Shown: positions 9,301 through 18,096, counted from the stretch's first letter. The stretch is 64,000 nucleotides of DNA from an uncultured Nocardioides sp. (GCF_947488515.1 NZ_CANKZF010000001.1:186001-250000); one strand, 5' to 3'. Notes: generated by a model not told the origin, from the sequence alone. Numbers and translations: made by a program.

Positions 9301-9959
9301 CCCGCCAGGCGGGCGGTCGTGTCGGTGGCGAGCACCTGCCCGGCACCAGAGAGACCCATCACGCGGGCGGCGAGGTTCGTCGTCCCGCCGATGGCGGTGT
9401 AGTCCAAGCGCTGGTTGTCACCGATGGCCCCGACGACCACCATCCCGGTGTTCAGCCCGATCCGCAGCGGCAGCCCGGTGAGGACCGTGCCTCCGGCCCG
9501 TATCTCCACGCTCGACAGTGCCGCCTGGAGCTCGAGTGCCGCGTGCACCGCTCGACGCGCGTGGTCCTCGTGGGCGATCGGCGCGCCGAAGAGGGCCATG
9601 AAGCCGTCACCCAGGAACTGGTTGATCGTTCCCTCGTAGCGGTGGACGACGTCGGCAGCCACCGCGAAGAGGCGGTCGAGCACGGTGTGCATGGCGTCGG
9701 CACCCACCCTGGCGGCGAGCTCGGTCGAGCCCACCAGGTCGGCGAACAGCACGGTCACCTGCTTGCGCTCGCCCTCGAGGGCGAAGCGAGAGGTGAGCAC
9801 CTGCTGGTTGAGGTGCTGCGGGGTGTAGCCCACCGGGCGCGGTCTGACCCTTCCCGCGGGGGCAGTCGCCACCGGGTCGTCACCGGCCAGCGTGGCCCCA
9901 CACGACGAGCAGAAGCGCGCGCCCTCGGCGCTGGCTGCACCACACGTACGACAGTTCAT
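6372..9959 (-). CDS. Class III nucleotidyl cyclase with zinc ribbon, AAA ATPase and TPR-like region
   Basis: 1195 residues from ATG 9959; GTG 9965 is possible but AGGGG is better spaced for 9959. A zinc ribbon (Cys 3, 6, 17, 20) precedes a class III cyclase domain at about 65-240, with metal Asp residues in VTVLFADLVGSTEL and NQFLGDGFMALFGAP and the transition-state Asn/Arg in TTNLAARV. The purine-selecting Lys and Asp positions appear to be Gln and Thr, so ATP specificity is uncertain. Next are a P-loop ATPase (SLVGEAGLGKSRLLGEL, Walker B ILVFEDVHWADP) and a long helical TPR-like region to the end. It would make a cyclic nucleotide under ATPase/TPR-sensed control. First gene of a coupled operon with an FAD oxidase and a cNMP-binding transporter. 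Confidence 0.9.
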   Translation of the reverse strand: MNCRTCGAASAEGARFCSSCGATLAGDDPVATAPAGRVRPRPVGYTPQHLNQQVLTSRFALEGERKQVTVLFADLVGSTELAARVGADAMHTVLDRLFAVAADVVHRYEGTINQFLGDGFMALFGAPIAHEDHARRAVHAALELQAALSSVEIRAGGTVLTGLPLRIGLNTGMVVVGAIGDNQRLDYTAIGGTTNLAARVMGLSGAGQVLATDTTARLAGGAFDWTDRAARQVKGFTDPVHVQLAAARRASTTESPSITPARTRFVGRDPELQRLIAHCGGLAGGTGAIVSLVGEAGLGKSRLLGELHRRVAADAPAGSAPPLWLEGRSLSFGESLGYWPFQDMLRRWLGVAEEDPAEKVAARLRQELADLAPDEAEQIEPYLLVLLGLPVPEDLDDRVRYLDNQGSGAAVFRAVRALVDRLAARGPVILVFEDVHWADPASVELIQHLMPLVRTRPLMILGAARPDQQSPVASLRSLALEHFSDSFREVRLRPLSDDDGLELLHDLVGGDDLIALRQRIIERAEGNPFYVEELVRALAADGTLVRDPRSGAWRLHGPGHTIAIPDSVQAAISARIDRLDDEVKHVLKTAAVIGRTFLYRILEVLADPDSDLEDDVRHLMLVELIRERRNDPELEFAFTHALVQEAAYDSVLVDARRRLHLQVAESVELMFKDRLDEFAGILAHHYAAAEQWDKAQEHLFRAADNASRVAADSVALAQYQQAMDAYGRAFGEEWDPLQRAQLERKVADALFRLGRHGRAIEHAEEASRLLGVSYPATRGGMRRAILWQALVQLWHVIWPARWRRTPDEHTAAILTERCALGDLLGWMDFFLDPERFVLDVLLILNNAERNGDPVDIVDGSVGVAIVLDTVGLTRWGARYTRRASRIAGRVDDPRATAYALMGEAHQASYDGRMADVSTITARGDRAYRRIGDLRRASACAGMGIQAARLTGNVPLAQERGPGLYEDGVNSNDSLLAAWGAQNLGFIGSSVGTVEEARAYLETSLATYRRIPSWNSVSEVLGDLAVCDLREGHLDGALARLDEADGHVKAHGLRGYSVAYPVLRRAQAWLRKLETADEAERARAAATARSAVKDARRLARTVPAARPWALQLAGTAAWLAGDQRKARKTWEAALALASELEVPYGAALTLLERGRLTGSADDLERAAQTFDHCLMSMDAADARTALEHLESRQGAA

Positions 9960-10088
9960 GACCACCCCTGCGTGCGGTCATGATGTCGGCTGGCGTCCGG
10001 AGGGGGCAACCAGGACTCTCAACCGGTCTAGGCTGCGAGCGGCGCCTGATCCGGGACGCCGCACCCCGACCCGTGAGGACCCACACCC

Positions 10089-12521
10089 GTGTCCGTCCGC
10101 AGCCTTCGACAGGAGGAGGCGATCGAGCGCGCGACCCTTCTGTCGGTCATTTCCTACGACATCGCTGTCGACCTCACCGACCTGCTCGAGGGGCCCGCGT
10201 TCCGGGCCGTCAGCACGGTACGGTTCACGGCCACCGAAGGTGCGTCGACGTTCGTCGACTGCTGTGCCGAGGTGGAGTCGGCGACCCTCAACGGCAAGCC
10301 GTTGCCCGCGGCCGAGGAGGGGCGCATCACCCTTGCCACCCTCCAGCAGGACAACGAGCTCGTGGTGGCCACGGTGCAGCGCGACACCAAGGACGGTCGC
10401 GGCGTGCACCGCGCCGTCGACCCCGCCGACAAGAACGTCTACATCTGGACGTCCTTCGAGCCCGACGAGGCGCGCTACGCGTGGACCTGCTTCGACCAGC
10501 CCGACCTCAAGGCCCCGCACGCGTTCACCGTCACCGCGCCGGAGTCGTGGACCGTGGTCAGCAACTCCGGCGACCCGGTGGTGGAGGACGTCGAGGGCGG
10601 GCGGCGGTGGACGTTCGAGCCCACGCCGCCGCTGTCGACGTACAACCCGGTCGTGGTCGCCGGCCCGTTCGTGGAGCTGCGCAAGGAGGCGGGCGGCCAC
10701 GACCTGGGGCTCTACGCGCGGCAGACCCTGGCACCCGTGCTGGAGCGGGACGCCGGGCAGCTGTTCACCCTCACCGAGCAGGGACTCGCGTTCTACGGTG
10801 ACCGCTTCAGCATGCCGTTCCCGCAGCGCAGCTACGACCAGGTCTTCCTGCCCGAGTTCGGTGGGGCGATGGAGAACTACGGCTGTGTCACGTGGACCGA
10901 TGACATCCTGCGCCGCCACGATCCGACCACCGGCGAGTGGCAGTGGTTCGTCAACGTGCTGCTGCACGAGATGGCGCACATGTGGTTCGGCAACATCGTC
11001 ACGATGCGGTGGTGGGACGACCTCTGGCTCAACGAGGCCTTCGCCGAGTTCGCGTGCATGTGGGCCGCCGAGCGGGCAACGGCGTACGGCGACACCGCCG
11101 CGAACAACCTCGTCAACGAGAAGCTGGCCGCCTACCTCGCCGACCAGGGCCCCAGCTCGCACCCCATCCGCCAGCCCGTGGCCACGGTCGCCGACGCCGA
11201 GTCGATCTTCGACTCGATCACCTATCCCAAGGGCGCCGCAGTGCTCAAGCAGCTCATGTACTTCGTGGGCGAGGAGACCTTCAGCAGGGGCATGAGCGAC
11301 TACTTCGCCGAGCATGCCTGGGGCAACACCACCCTCGACGACCTCGTCGGCGCCCTCGAGCGGGCCAGTCGTCGTGACCTCCGGGCCTGGCGCACGGCCT
11401 GGCTCGAGACCGCCGGCGTCGACCGGCTCGGTGTCGAGCAGACCGAGGAGGGCCTGGTGCTCACCGCCGTCGGAGCACACGGCGCACCGCACCCGCAGGT
11501 GGTGGGCGTCGGTGCCTACAGCCGCACCGGCGACGGCCTCGAGGAGGTCGGCTCCGTCCTCGTGGAGGTGGACGGCAACCGCACGCCGATCGAGGGCCTG
11601 CCACCGGCCGACCTCCACCTGGTGAACCACGACGACACCACGTTCGCCACCACGCGCCCCGACGCGGCTGGGCGGGAGGTGCTGGTCGGAAGTCCCTCAG
11701 GACTACCCACCACGCTGACGCGCGCAGTGGCGATGGCGACCGTGTGGGACATGCTCTCCAGCGGCGACGCGACCGCCGCCGAGGCCGTCGGAGCGATCAC
11801 CGACGTGCTGTCGGTCGAGACCGTCGAGACGGTTGTCGACCCGTGTCTCGAGCTGGCCATCACCGCCGCCCAGCAGTGGGCGCCCGAGTCGGAGCGGGTC
11901 GGCCTCGAGTCTCAGGTCGCCGCTGCTGCGCGTCACCTGGTCGACTCCGGGGTGTCGCGTCAGACGGCGCGGCGGGCGCTGGTGCGCACAGCGGCGAGCC
12001 AGGGCGACCTCGACGCGCTGCTCGAGCAGATCGGGGACGACGTCGACCTCCAGTGGTACGTCCTCGAGCGCCGTGCCGAGCTCGGCACGGTCGACGCCGA
12101 CGCCGTGCAGGCCCTGGAGCATCGCGACCCCGACCCCGACTCGTGGACCCGCGCCCTGCGGGTGCGCGCGAGCTCGCCCTTCGCGGCGGCGAAGGAGGAG
12201 GCGTGGACCGAGGTCGTGGATCGCAATGTGCCCATCCAGTCGGCGAGCAAGGTGGCCGGAGCGTTGTGGCGGCCCGGCCAGGAGGAGGTGCTCGCTCCGT
12301 ACACCGAGCGCTACCTCGAGGCGCTGCCCACCTTGCACGAGGGCGGGATGATCCCCGGTCTGGCGCTGACGACCAGCCTCTTCCCCGTGTACGCGATCGA
12401 CGAGGCATGGGTGGCGCGCGCCCGCGAGGTTGCCGCTGCGAAGGCCGCGCCGGTCGTCGTCAGCGCACTCACCGAGCGATCCGAAGAGGTGCTGCGCATG
12501 GTGCGCAGCCGCGGCTTGTGA
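10089..12521 (+). CDS. pepN: Aminopeptidase N (M1 metallopeptidase)
   Basis: 810 residues. It carries the exopeptidase motif GGAMENYGCVTW near residue 260 and the zinc site HEMAHMWFGNIVTMRWW followed by NEAFAE (HExxH-18-E) near 293-317. It removes N-terminal amino acids from peptides in the cytoplasm. The C-terminal ERAP1-like helical domain is present, giving the usual actinobacterial length. The start is GTG 10089. A TAGGCT hexamer about 55 nt upstream may be the -10 element. The gene is divergent from the cyclase operon and convergent with the Rpf-like gene. Confidence 0.96.
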   Translation: MSVRSLRQEEAIERATLLSVISYDIAVDLTDLLEGPAFRAVSTVRFTATEGASTFVDCCAEVESATLNGKPLPAAEEGRITLATLQQDNELVVATVQRDTKDGRGVHRAVDPADKNVYIWTSFEPDEARYAWTCFDQPDLKAPHAFTVTAPESWTVVSNSGDPVVEDVEGGRRWTFEPTPPLSTYNPVVVAGPFVELRKEAGGHDLGLYARQTLAPVLERDAGQLFTLTEQGLAFYGDRFSMPFPQRSYDQVFLPEFGGAMENYGCVTWTDDILRRHDPTTGEWQWFVNVLLHEMAHMWFGNIVTMRWWDDLWLNEAFAEFACMWAAERATAYGDTAANNLVNEKLAAYLADQGPSSHPIRQPVATVADAESIFDSITYPKGAAVLKQLMYFVGEETFSRGMSDYFAEHAWGNTTLDDLVGALERASRRDLRAWRTAWLETAGVDRLGVEQTEEGLVLTAVGAHGAPHPQVVGVGAYSRTGDGLEEVGSVLVEVDGNRTPIEGLPPADLHLVNHDDTTFATTRPDAAGREVLVGSPSGLPTTLTRAVAMATVWDMLSSGDATAAEAVGAITDVLSVETVETVVDPCLELAITAAQQWAPESERVGLESQVAAAARHLVDSGVSRQTARRALVRTAASQGDLDALLEQIGDDVDLQWYVLERRAELGTVDADAVQALEHRDPDPDSWTRALRVRASSPFAAAKEEAWTEVVDRNVPIQSASKVAGALWRPGQEEVLAPYTERYLEALPTLHEGGMIPGLALTTSLFPVYAIDEAWVARAREVAAAKAAPVVVSALTERSEEVLRMVRSRGL

Positions 12522-12554
12522 GGCTGTGCCCGCCCCGGTGAGGGCGTCACCGAC

Positions 12555-13364
12555 TCAGAGCAGGCGCCCGCAGTTCGGCCACGGCGAGCGGCCGCGCTGC
12601 TTGTAGAGCAGCTTCGCACGGTAGGTCTGCTCGCCGGCGGAGGCAGAGGTCGGGAGGCCGGAGCCGCCCACGCTGCGCCACGTGCCGATGTCGAACTGGT
12701 AGAGCCCGTAGTAGCCGGCCGGGTTGACCGCACGCGGGTTGCCGCCGGACTCGCAGTTGGCGAGCGCGCCCCAGTTGAGGCCGTCGGCGCCGGTGACGGC
12801 GTAGGCCTGGCGGCCGACGAGCACGCGGCGCGGGCGCGGGTCCTTGACGACCTTGCGCTTGACCACGCGGTACTTCACGGGCTCGCCGTTGTGGAAGGTC
12901 TTGACGGCGACCACCTTGCGGACGCCGGCGCGACCCTCGCGCACGACCTTGCGGCGGCCGGGCTTGAGCTTGGTCGTCGGGACCTCGACGGTGCCGGCAC
13001 GCACGCGCTCGCGCTTGGACTTGCGCTCCTTGACCACGTCGGTCAGGCGCACGACGTCGCCCTGGCGCAGGCGCTTGCGGGGACCGCTGACCTCGCGGCC
13101 GTCGCGGACGACGTCGACGAGGTCGTTGCCGTCGACGGGGACGCCCTGCGTCTCGAGGAGCTCACCGGGCCACACGCGCGGCACGGTCGCCACGTCGACG
13201 GGCGGCTGGTCGGCCACCTTGAGGCGTACGGCGACGGCGTCGCGGCTCGTCTCCTGCGCGACGGCGCTGCTGGGCACCAGGGTCAGGGCGAGGGCGGCTG
13301 CGGCGGCGCCGGCGGCGGCACCTCGCAGGCGGGCGGACAGGGCGGGTGTGGTGGTGGCACGCAC
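12555..13364 (-). CDS. Resuscitation-promoting factor-like transglycosylase (G5 and Rpf domains)
   Basis: 269 residues. An N-terminal signal peptide (hydrophobic run ending near AVAQE) is followed by a DUF348-like ubiquitin-like segment, a G5 region (residues about 110-165) and a C-terminal Rpf domain: LNWGALANCESGGNPRAVNP with the catalytic Glu, then YYGLYQFDIGTWRSVGG and WPNCG. It is secreted and would cleave peptidoglycan to promote regrowth of dormant cells. The architecture matches RpfB-type proteins without an extra transmembrane anchor. The start is GTG 13364 with GAGG upstream. Confidence 0.92.
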   Translation of the reverse strand: MRATTTPALSARLRGAAAGAAAAALALTLVPSSAVAQETSRDAVAVRLKVADQPPVDVATVPRVWPGELLETQGVPVDGNDLVDVVRDGREVSGPRKRLRQGDVVRLTDVVKERKSKRERVRAGTVEVPTTKLKPGRRKVVREGRAGVRKVVAVKTFHNGEPVKYRVVKRKVVKDPRPRRVLVGRQAYAVTGADGLNWGALANCESGGNPRAVNPAGYYGLYQFDIGTWRSVGGSGLPTSASAGEQTYRAKLLYKQRGRSPWPNCGRLL

Positions 13365-13596
13365 GTGCTTCGGACCTCACGGGTTGTGCGCCTCCGGGGG
13401 CGCTCGGACGCGACACCGTCGAGTCGGGCGTCGAGGCCGCGGCGGGCATCACCTCGCGATGGGAGGCGCCCCGTTCACGACGGGAACCCTGGCCTGCGGC
13501 TCTTCCACCAGAACACGATCGACCGGTCATGTCGAATCCGGAGCGTGGCCTGTGTCCCCTCCTCGCGAGCCGGTGTGAGCGACCTCACGGGGTCGG
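13365..13596. other. Intergenic leader region upstream of the Rpf-like gene
   Basis: 232 nt between the SRPBCC gene and the Rpf-like gene, both on the minus strand, so it should contain the rpf promoter and leader. Rpf genes in actinobacteria often have a cyclic-di-AMP (ydaO) riboswitch here, but its conserved core could not be found. No ORF or strong promoter match was seen. Confidence 0.4.
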
Positions 13597-14115
13597 TCAC
13601 CGGGACCGTCCCCAGGACGTCGGCACGCACGTGCGCCGCTGGTCGCCGTGGCGCTGGTCGGGTCGAGGGTCGAGCTCGGACCGGGCGAAGCGCTCCAACG
13701 CCTCGACCCACAGGTGGGCGACGAGGGTCCTCACGGGGAAGTGGTTGATCAAGGAGATGAGGATCTTCTCCCGGGTACGGCGGATGCCCGTGTGTCTCCA
13801 CTCGGCCTGCACCCGGCTGCCGCCACCGTCGGCGGGCTGGACCCGGAAGGTCCCGTCACCGGATCCTCCCCAGCTGCCCTCGACCACGGTCGTCCGGATG
13901 ACCGTGGGGTCGGTCCAGTCGTAGCGGTTGACGACCCAGAACGGCGATCCAGCGGTGCTCTCACGGGCCACCGCCCACGTGTCGCCCAGCTCGCGCACCT
14001 CATAGGTCCTGGGGTCGAGCGTGCGCCGCCAGGTCTCGAGCCGCCGATCGCTGAAGTCCGTCAGGGCGCGCAGGACCTGATCCGGTGTGGCACGTGTGGT
14101 CACCTCGAAGCGCAT
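13597..14115 (-). CDS. SRPBCC family protein
   Basis: 172 residues beginning MRFEVTTRATPDQVLRALTD, the typical first strand and helix of a START/SRPBCC polyketide-cyclase-like fold. A central beta sheet with many Trp residues (DTWAVARES, FWVVNRYDW, WGGSGDGTFRV) and a long C-terminal helix (INHFPVRTLVAHLWVEALERF) complete it. Such proteins bind a hydrophobic ligand. No ligand can be assigned. The start lies 5 nt after the stop of the cupin gene, so it is the last gene of a membrane protein-cupin-SRPBCC operon. Confidence 0.8.
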   Translation of the reverse strand: MRFEVTTRATPDQVLRALTDFSDRRLETWRRTLDPRTYEVRELGDTWAVARESTAGSPFWVVNRYDWTDPTVIRTTVVEGSWGGSGDGTFRVQPADGGGSRVQAEWRHTGIRRTREKILISLINHFPVRTLVAHLWVEALERFARSELDPRPDQRHGDQRRTCVPTSWGRSR

Positions 14116-14120
14116 GGGGC

Positions 14121-14567
14121 TCACGCACCCGCGAGCCGCACGCCGTGGCGCTGGGTGACCGCGAGGATCGCCTGCAAGGACTCCTCGACGGGTCGGTCGG
14201 GCGGCACCGAGCCGGCGAAGTCGGCGAAGAACCGTCCGGCGCGGTCCCCAGTGGTGATGCCCACGAAACGGGCGGACTCCCCGGCGACCTCGAAGCTGCA
14301 CGGCGTCCCCGCGGGGAACACGACCGTCCCGCCGGGTTCCACGTCGTACGTCGTGCCGTCCACCAGCGCGGTGACCCGGCCTTCGAGCAGGTACAGGACC
14401 CCGGTCCACGGCGAGACGTGGGGAGGCGCCATCGGCCGGGCGGGCGCGATCACCTCGAAGACCTCGAAGGATCCCTCGGCGTCGTGGACAGCAGCCTTCG
14501 CGACGTGGTCGCCGTCGGGCATCGGGTTGATCCGGCCCTCTCCCGGCGGGATGTGGATGGTGGTCAT
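14121..14567 (-). CDS. Cupin domain-containing protein
   Basis: 148 residues, a single cupin barrel. Motif 1 is MAPPHVSPWTGVLYLLEGRV and motif 2 is VEPGGTVVFPAGTPCSFEVAG. Motif 1 lacks the second His of the canonical HxH, so metal binding and enzymatic activity are uncertain and a ligand-sensing role is equally possible. The start ATG 14567 is set by a strong AGGAGGAGA ribosome binding site. It lies between a membrane protein gene and an SRPBCC gene in the same orientation. Confidence 0.82.
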   Translation of the reverse strand: MTTIHIPPGEGRINPMPDGDHVAKAAVHDAEGSFEVFEVIAPARPMAPPHVSPWTGVLYLLEGRVTALVDGTTYDVEPGGTVVFPAGTPCSFEVAGESARFVGITTGDRAGRFFADFAGSVPPDRPVEESLQAILAVTQRHGVRLAGA

Positions 14568-14599
14568 GACGTCTCCTCCTCGTGCAGTTCTGTCGGTGC

Positions 14600-15274
14600 T
14601 CATGACAAGGCTCCTTCGGGTACGCGTCGGACGAGGCCCACGAGCCCGGCCGCGACCAACCAGACGCCGGCGAGCCCGGCGACTGGGAACAGTGGGTCGA
14701 AGGTGTCGACGAAGGCGATGGTGGCGGTGGCCAGCGCGAACGCGAGGCCGCCGAGCACGCCGAACGGCATGACGATCTTGTTGCCGAGGGCTCTGGTACG
14801 GCCGCCGACGACGGCCAACGCAGCGATCATCAGTCCCCACACGGGGTTCACGATCGTCTCCACACCCATGAAGGCCGCGACGAGCGGCGTCGTGCCGCCG
14901 TCCTCGATCTCGGCGGCCTGGGTGGCGGCGAAGAGGTGGACGACGCCACCGAGCGTCGCGACGACGGCCACCGTCGCGCTGACCGGCAGCAGCCTGCCGA
15001 GGCGATCGCGGACCACCGGGTCCCGGCCGAGCGCGAGAAGACCGGCGGCGACGCACGCGAAGCCCAGCAGGGCCACGAGGTGGGCCGGGTACCAGGCCGA
15101 GTCGACGAGCATCGAGTGCAGCTGCTCCGTCTTGTCCCCTTCGTCGCTGCCCTGCGGGTGCAGGGGGCCGCCGGCGAAGAACGCGACGCCACCGGCGATC
15201 AGGAACAGGAAGCCGGTGCGGGCGCCACGCGGCGTGGTGATGGAAGTGGGGCGGGTGCTGTTCGCAGTGGTCAT
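14600..15274 (-). CDS. Integral membrane protein of unknown function
   Basis: 224 residues with about six hydrophobic segments (FLFLIAGGVAFFAGG, LVALLGFACVAAGLLALG, VSATVAVVATLGGVVHLFAA, NPVWGLMIAALAVVGG, FGVLGGLAFALATATIAFVD, VAGLAGVWLVAAGLVGLV). It resembles DUF4386-like or hypothetical actinobacterial membrane proteins, but no family can be named with confidence. ATG 15274 has GGAGG just before it. It is the first gene of the cupin/SRPBCC operon and is divergent from the two-component system, which may control it. Confidence 0.75.
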   Translation of the reverse strand: MTTANSTRPTSITTPRGARTGFLFLIAGGVAFFAGGPLHPQGSDEGDKTEQLHSMLVDSAWYPAHLVALLGFACVAAGLLALGRDPVVRDRLGRLLPVSATVAVVATLGGVVHLFAATQAAEIEDGGTTPLVAAFMGVETIVNPVWGLMIAALAVVGGRTRALGNKIVMPFGVLGGLAFALATATIAFVDTFDPLFPVAGLAGVWLVAAGLVGLVRRVPEGALS

Positions 15275-15380
15275 GCCTCCACGGTCCACCGTGTCGCGGT
15301 GCCGCACATCCGGGCGTACCCGGGAGCGACTCGAGGGTCAACCCTGGTACGTCGACGCGCGCGCCGTGCCACCATTTCAC

Positions 15381-17413
15381 ATGGCCCCGGCCCTCGCCGC
15401 CGACCAGGCGGCGTACGACGACTCGCGCTCGGTCGCGGGTGGGGTGGTCGTCGGCAGCCTCGGCCTGCTCGTGCTCGGGCTGGTCGCCTACGGTGCGGCG
15501 CTGGACTTCCACGTCCGCAACCTCCACAACGCCCTGCTCGCCCTCACCTTCGCCGGCGTCGGGCTCTACGTGCTCCTGGCGCGGCCGAGGTTGCGCCTCG
15601 GGCAGCTCTTCGTGGGGCTCGGGGTGATGGACGCCCTGATGTACTTCGGTCGCCAGGTCGGCCTGCACAGCCCGGCGCTGCCCGGTGGAGCGTGGCTCGC
15701 GTGGGTGTCGATCTGGCTCGTACCGCTGGCGATGGCGGCCGCCGGCGCCACCGTGATGGTCTTCCCGACGGGAGTCCACCTGTCCTGGCGGTGGCGCGCC
15801 GCGTCTCGCGTCATGGTCGGCCTCGCGATCCTGGTCGCGGTGGCGTCGGCCATGTGGCCGATCGAGGACGACTGGCGCCACGGCCGGCTCGTGTTCCCGT
15901 TCGAGCTGGGCGGTGCGGACGTCGCACGGCGCGTCGGCTCGCCCCTGATGATCGGCTTCTACCTGGGCTTCCAGGTGCTGTGGGCCGCGGCAGTCATCAC
16001 CCGTCTGCGCCGGGCGGACAGCGACGAGGTCCGACAGCTGCGGTGGTTCGGGTTCGCCGTGGCCGTCTCGGTGTCGCTCATGCTCACCGGGGAGCTCGTC
16101 TGGGACACCCCGCTCCCAGGGTTGTTGAGCCTCCCGCTCCTGCCGCTGGCCGCGGGGGTGGCGATCGTGCGCTACCGGCTCTACGACATCGACCCCATCA
16201 TCAACAAGGCGCTGGTCGGTGGTGCGATGGTCCTGCTGATCTCCGGCGGCTACGTCGCGCTGGTCGTCGGGGTGGGCGCCCTCATCCCCGTGTCGGACCG
16301 CGTGCTGGCCCTCGCCGCGACAGCCGCCGTGGCGGTGGTCTTCGAGCCGGTGAGACGACGTGCCCAGGGCCTGGCCGATCGGCTCGTCTACGGCCGGCGC
16401 GCGACGCCGTACGAGACGCTGTCGCGCCTGTCCGCCCAGCTGTCCCGCAACGACGAGGGACTGTTGGAGGGACTGGCGGCGACGATCGCCGGGGGCGTCG
16501 GCGCGTCCGAGGTCGTGGTCTGGCTCGGCGGCGCGGAGCACATGACGGCCGTCGCCGCGTGGCCGACCCGAGCCCCCGCGGGCGCCAGCCCGCTCGCCGA
16601 GCTGGGCGGTCGGCGAGCGCTGGTGCGGCCGGTGTCGCGCAACGGCGTCGTGCAGGGAGCGCTGGCGCTGACGATGGCCCCGGCGAGGCGATGTCCCCGG
16701 CCAAGGACCAGCTCCTCGACGACCTGGTGGCCCAGACCGGTCTGGTCATCGACCACCGTGCCCGCCTCGAGGAGGTGGCCCAGCAGGCGGCCGAGCTGCA
16801 GGCAGCCGCCCGACGGATCGTGACCGCCGAGGACTCCGCACGGCGCCGGATCGAGCGCGACCTCCACGACGGCGCACAGCAGCGGCTGGTGTCCCTGGGC
16901 ATGGAGCTCGGGGCGCTGGTCGAGCGCGCAGCGGCGTCGGGCGACCCCGACCTGGTGCTCCGGGCGGAGCACGCCCGCACCCAGCTGCTCGAGGCGACCG
17001 CGGAGCTGCGCGAGATGGCGCGCGGGGTGCACCCGGCGGTACTCACCCAGGACGGCCTCGAGGCCGCGCTGGCCAACCTCGCCGACCGCTCGTCCCTGCC
17101 CGTCCGGTTGCACCTGACGCTGGACCGGAGGCCGCCGGCGGAGGTCGAGGCGACGACGTACTTCCTCGTCAGCGAGGCGCTCACCAACGCTGCGCGTCAC
17201 GCGGGTGCCCGCGTCGTCGACGTCGACGTGTCGCTCGACCAGGACCGCCTCACCGTCGAGGTGCGCGACGACGGCACCGGCGGTGCGAGGCTTGCCCCCG
17301 ACCGTGGCCTGCAGGGCCTCGCCGACCGGCTCTCCGCGCTGGACGCTCGCCTGGAGGTGGCCAGCCCGCCGGGCGGAGGAACCACGGTCAGGACGGTGCT
17401 GCCGTGCGCGTGA
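15381..17413 (+). pseudogene. Sensor histidine kinase (HisKA_3 type) with a single frameshift
   Basis: Two consecutive frames make one NarL-family-partner kinase. The first (15381 to about 16680) encodes about seven membrane helices and a GAF-like region ending [12 protein letters not shown]. The second continues [16 protein letters not shown] and holds the dimerisation/phospho-acceptor box [19 protein letters not shown] and a HATPase domain ([25 protein letters not shown]). Adding one C to the CCCC run at 16678-16681 joins them. Without it the first frame stops at 16823. The C-terminal part could start alone at ATG 16691 and would still contain the catalytic core. It overlaps the response regulator gene by 10 nt. 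Sequencing error, mutation, or a split kinase are all possible. Confidence 0.85.
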
Positions 17414-18048
17414 TCCTCGCCGACGACGCCGTGCTCCTGCGCGAGGGGCTCGCCCGCATCCTCACGGACTCGGGATTCGAGGTCGTCGGCCAGGCCGGTG
17501 ACGCGCCGTCACTCGTCGACCTGGTCAGGCGTGAGACTCCCGACGTGGTCGTGGTCGACCTGCGGATGCCGCCCGGGTTCGCGAGCGAGGGCATCGACGC
17601 CGCCACCGAGATCCGCGCGTTCGCCCCGTCCGTGGGGCTGGTGCTGCTCTCGCAGCACGTGGAGGTCCACCACGCGATGCGGCTGATGACCGACTTCGAC
17701 GGAGGCGTGGGCTACCTGCTCAAGGACCGGGTCTTCGACCTCTCGGCCTTTGCCGCCGACGTACGCCGGGTAGCGGGTGGCGACGTGGTCCTCGACTCGG
17801 AGCTGGTGACCCGGTTGGTGGCGCGACGGCGTCACGACGACCCGCTCGACCGGCTCACCGCGCGCGAGCGCGACGTGCTCGCGCTGATGGCCCAGGGCCT
17901 CACGAACGCAGCCCTGTGCTCCGAGCTGCACCTGAGCCCCAAGACCGTCGAGGGCCACGTGCGGAGCATCTTCACCAAGCTCGACCTCGACGCCGACGAG
18001 CGATCGCACCGCCGGGTGCTCGCGGTGCTGAGGTTCCTGCGCGCGTGA
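17404..18048 (+). CDS. LuxR/NarL-family response regulator
   Basis: 214 residues. The receiver domain starts [20 protein letters not shown] (acidic pocket) with phospho-acceptor Asp in [11 protein letters not shown] and Lys in YLLKDRV. A GerE/LuxR helix-turn-helix follows: [20 protein letters not shown] to [20 protein letters not shown] 17404 overlaps the kinase stop by 10 nt, so the two form an operon. Likely targets include the divergent membrane protein/cupin/SRPBCC operon, by proximity only. Confidence 0.94.
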   Translation: MRVILADDAVLLREGLARILTDSGFEVVGQAGDAPSLVDLVRRETPDVVVVDLRMPPGFASEGIDAATEIRAFAPSVGLVLLSQHVEVHHAMRLMTDFDGGVGYLLKDRVFDLSAFAADVRRVAGGDVVLDSELVTRLVARRRHDDPLDRLTARERDVLALMAQGLTNAALCSELHLSPKTVEGHVRSIFTKLDLDADERSHRRVLAVLRFLRA

Positions 18049-18084
18049 GGCGTGGGCGTGCGGGGCGGACGCCTCCGGTCCACA

Positions 18085-18090
18085 TACGGT
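18085..18090 (+). promoter_or_regulatory. -10-like TACGGT for leaderless App1-type gene
   Basis: TACGGT is followed by 6 nt (ggctgc) and then GTG 18097. No ribosome binding site is present in between. Confidence 0.5.
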
Positions 18091-18096
18091 GGCTGC

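Noticed and set aside
13365..13596. Cyclic-di-AMP (ydaO) riboswitch upstream of the Rpf-like gene
   Set aside because: The location is classic, but I could not find the conserved core sequences in the minus-strand leader.
16660..16710. Programmed ribosomal frameshifting in the histidine kinase
   Set aside because: No slippery heptamer or downstream stem fits well, and the same kind of break occurs in unrelated genes at other four-base runs.
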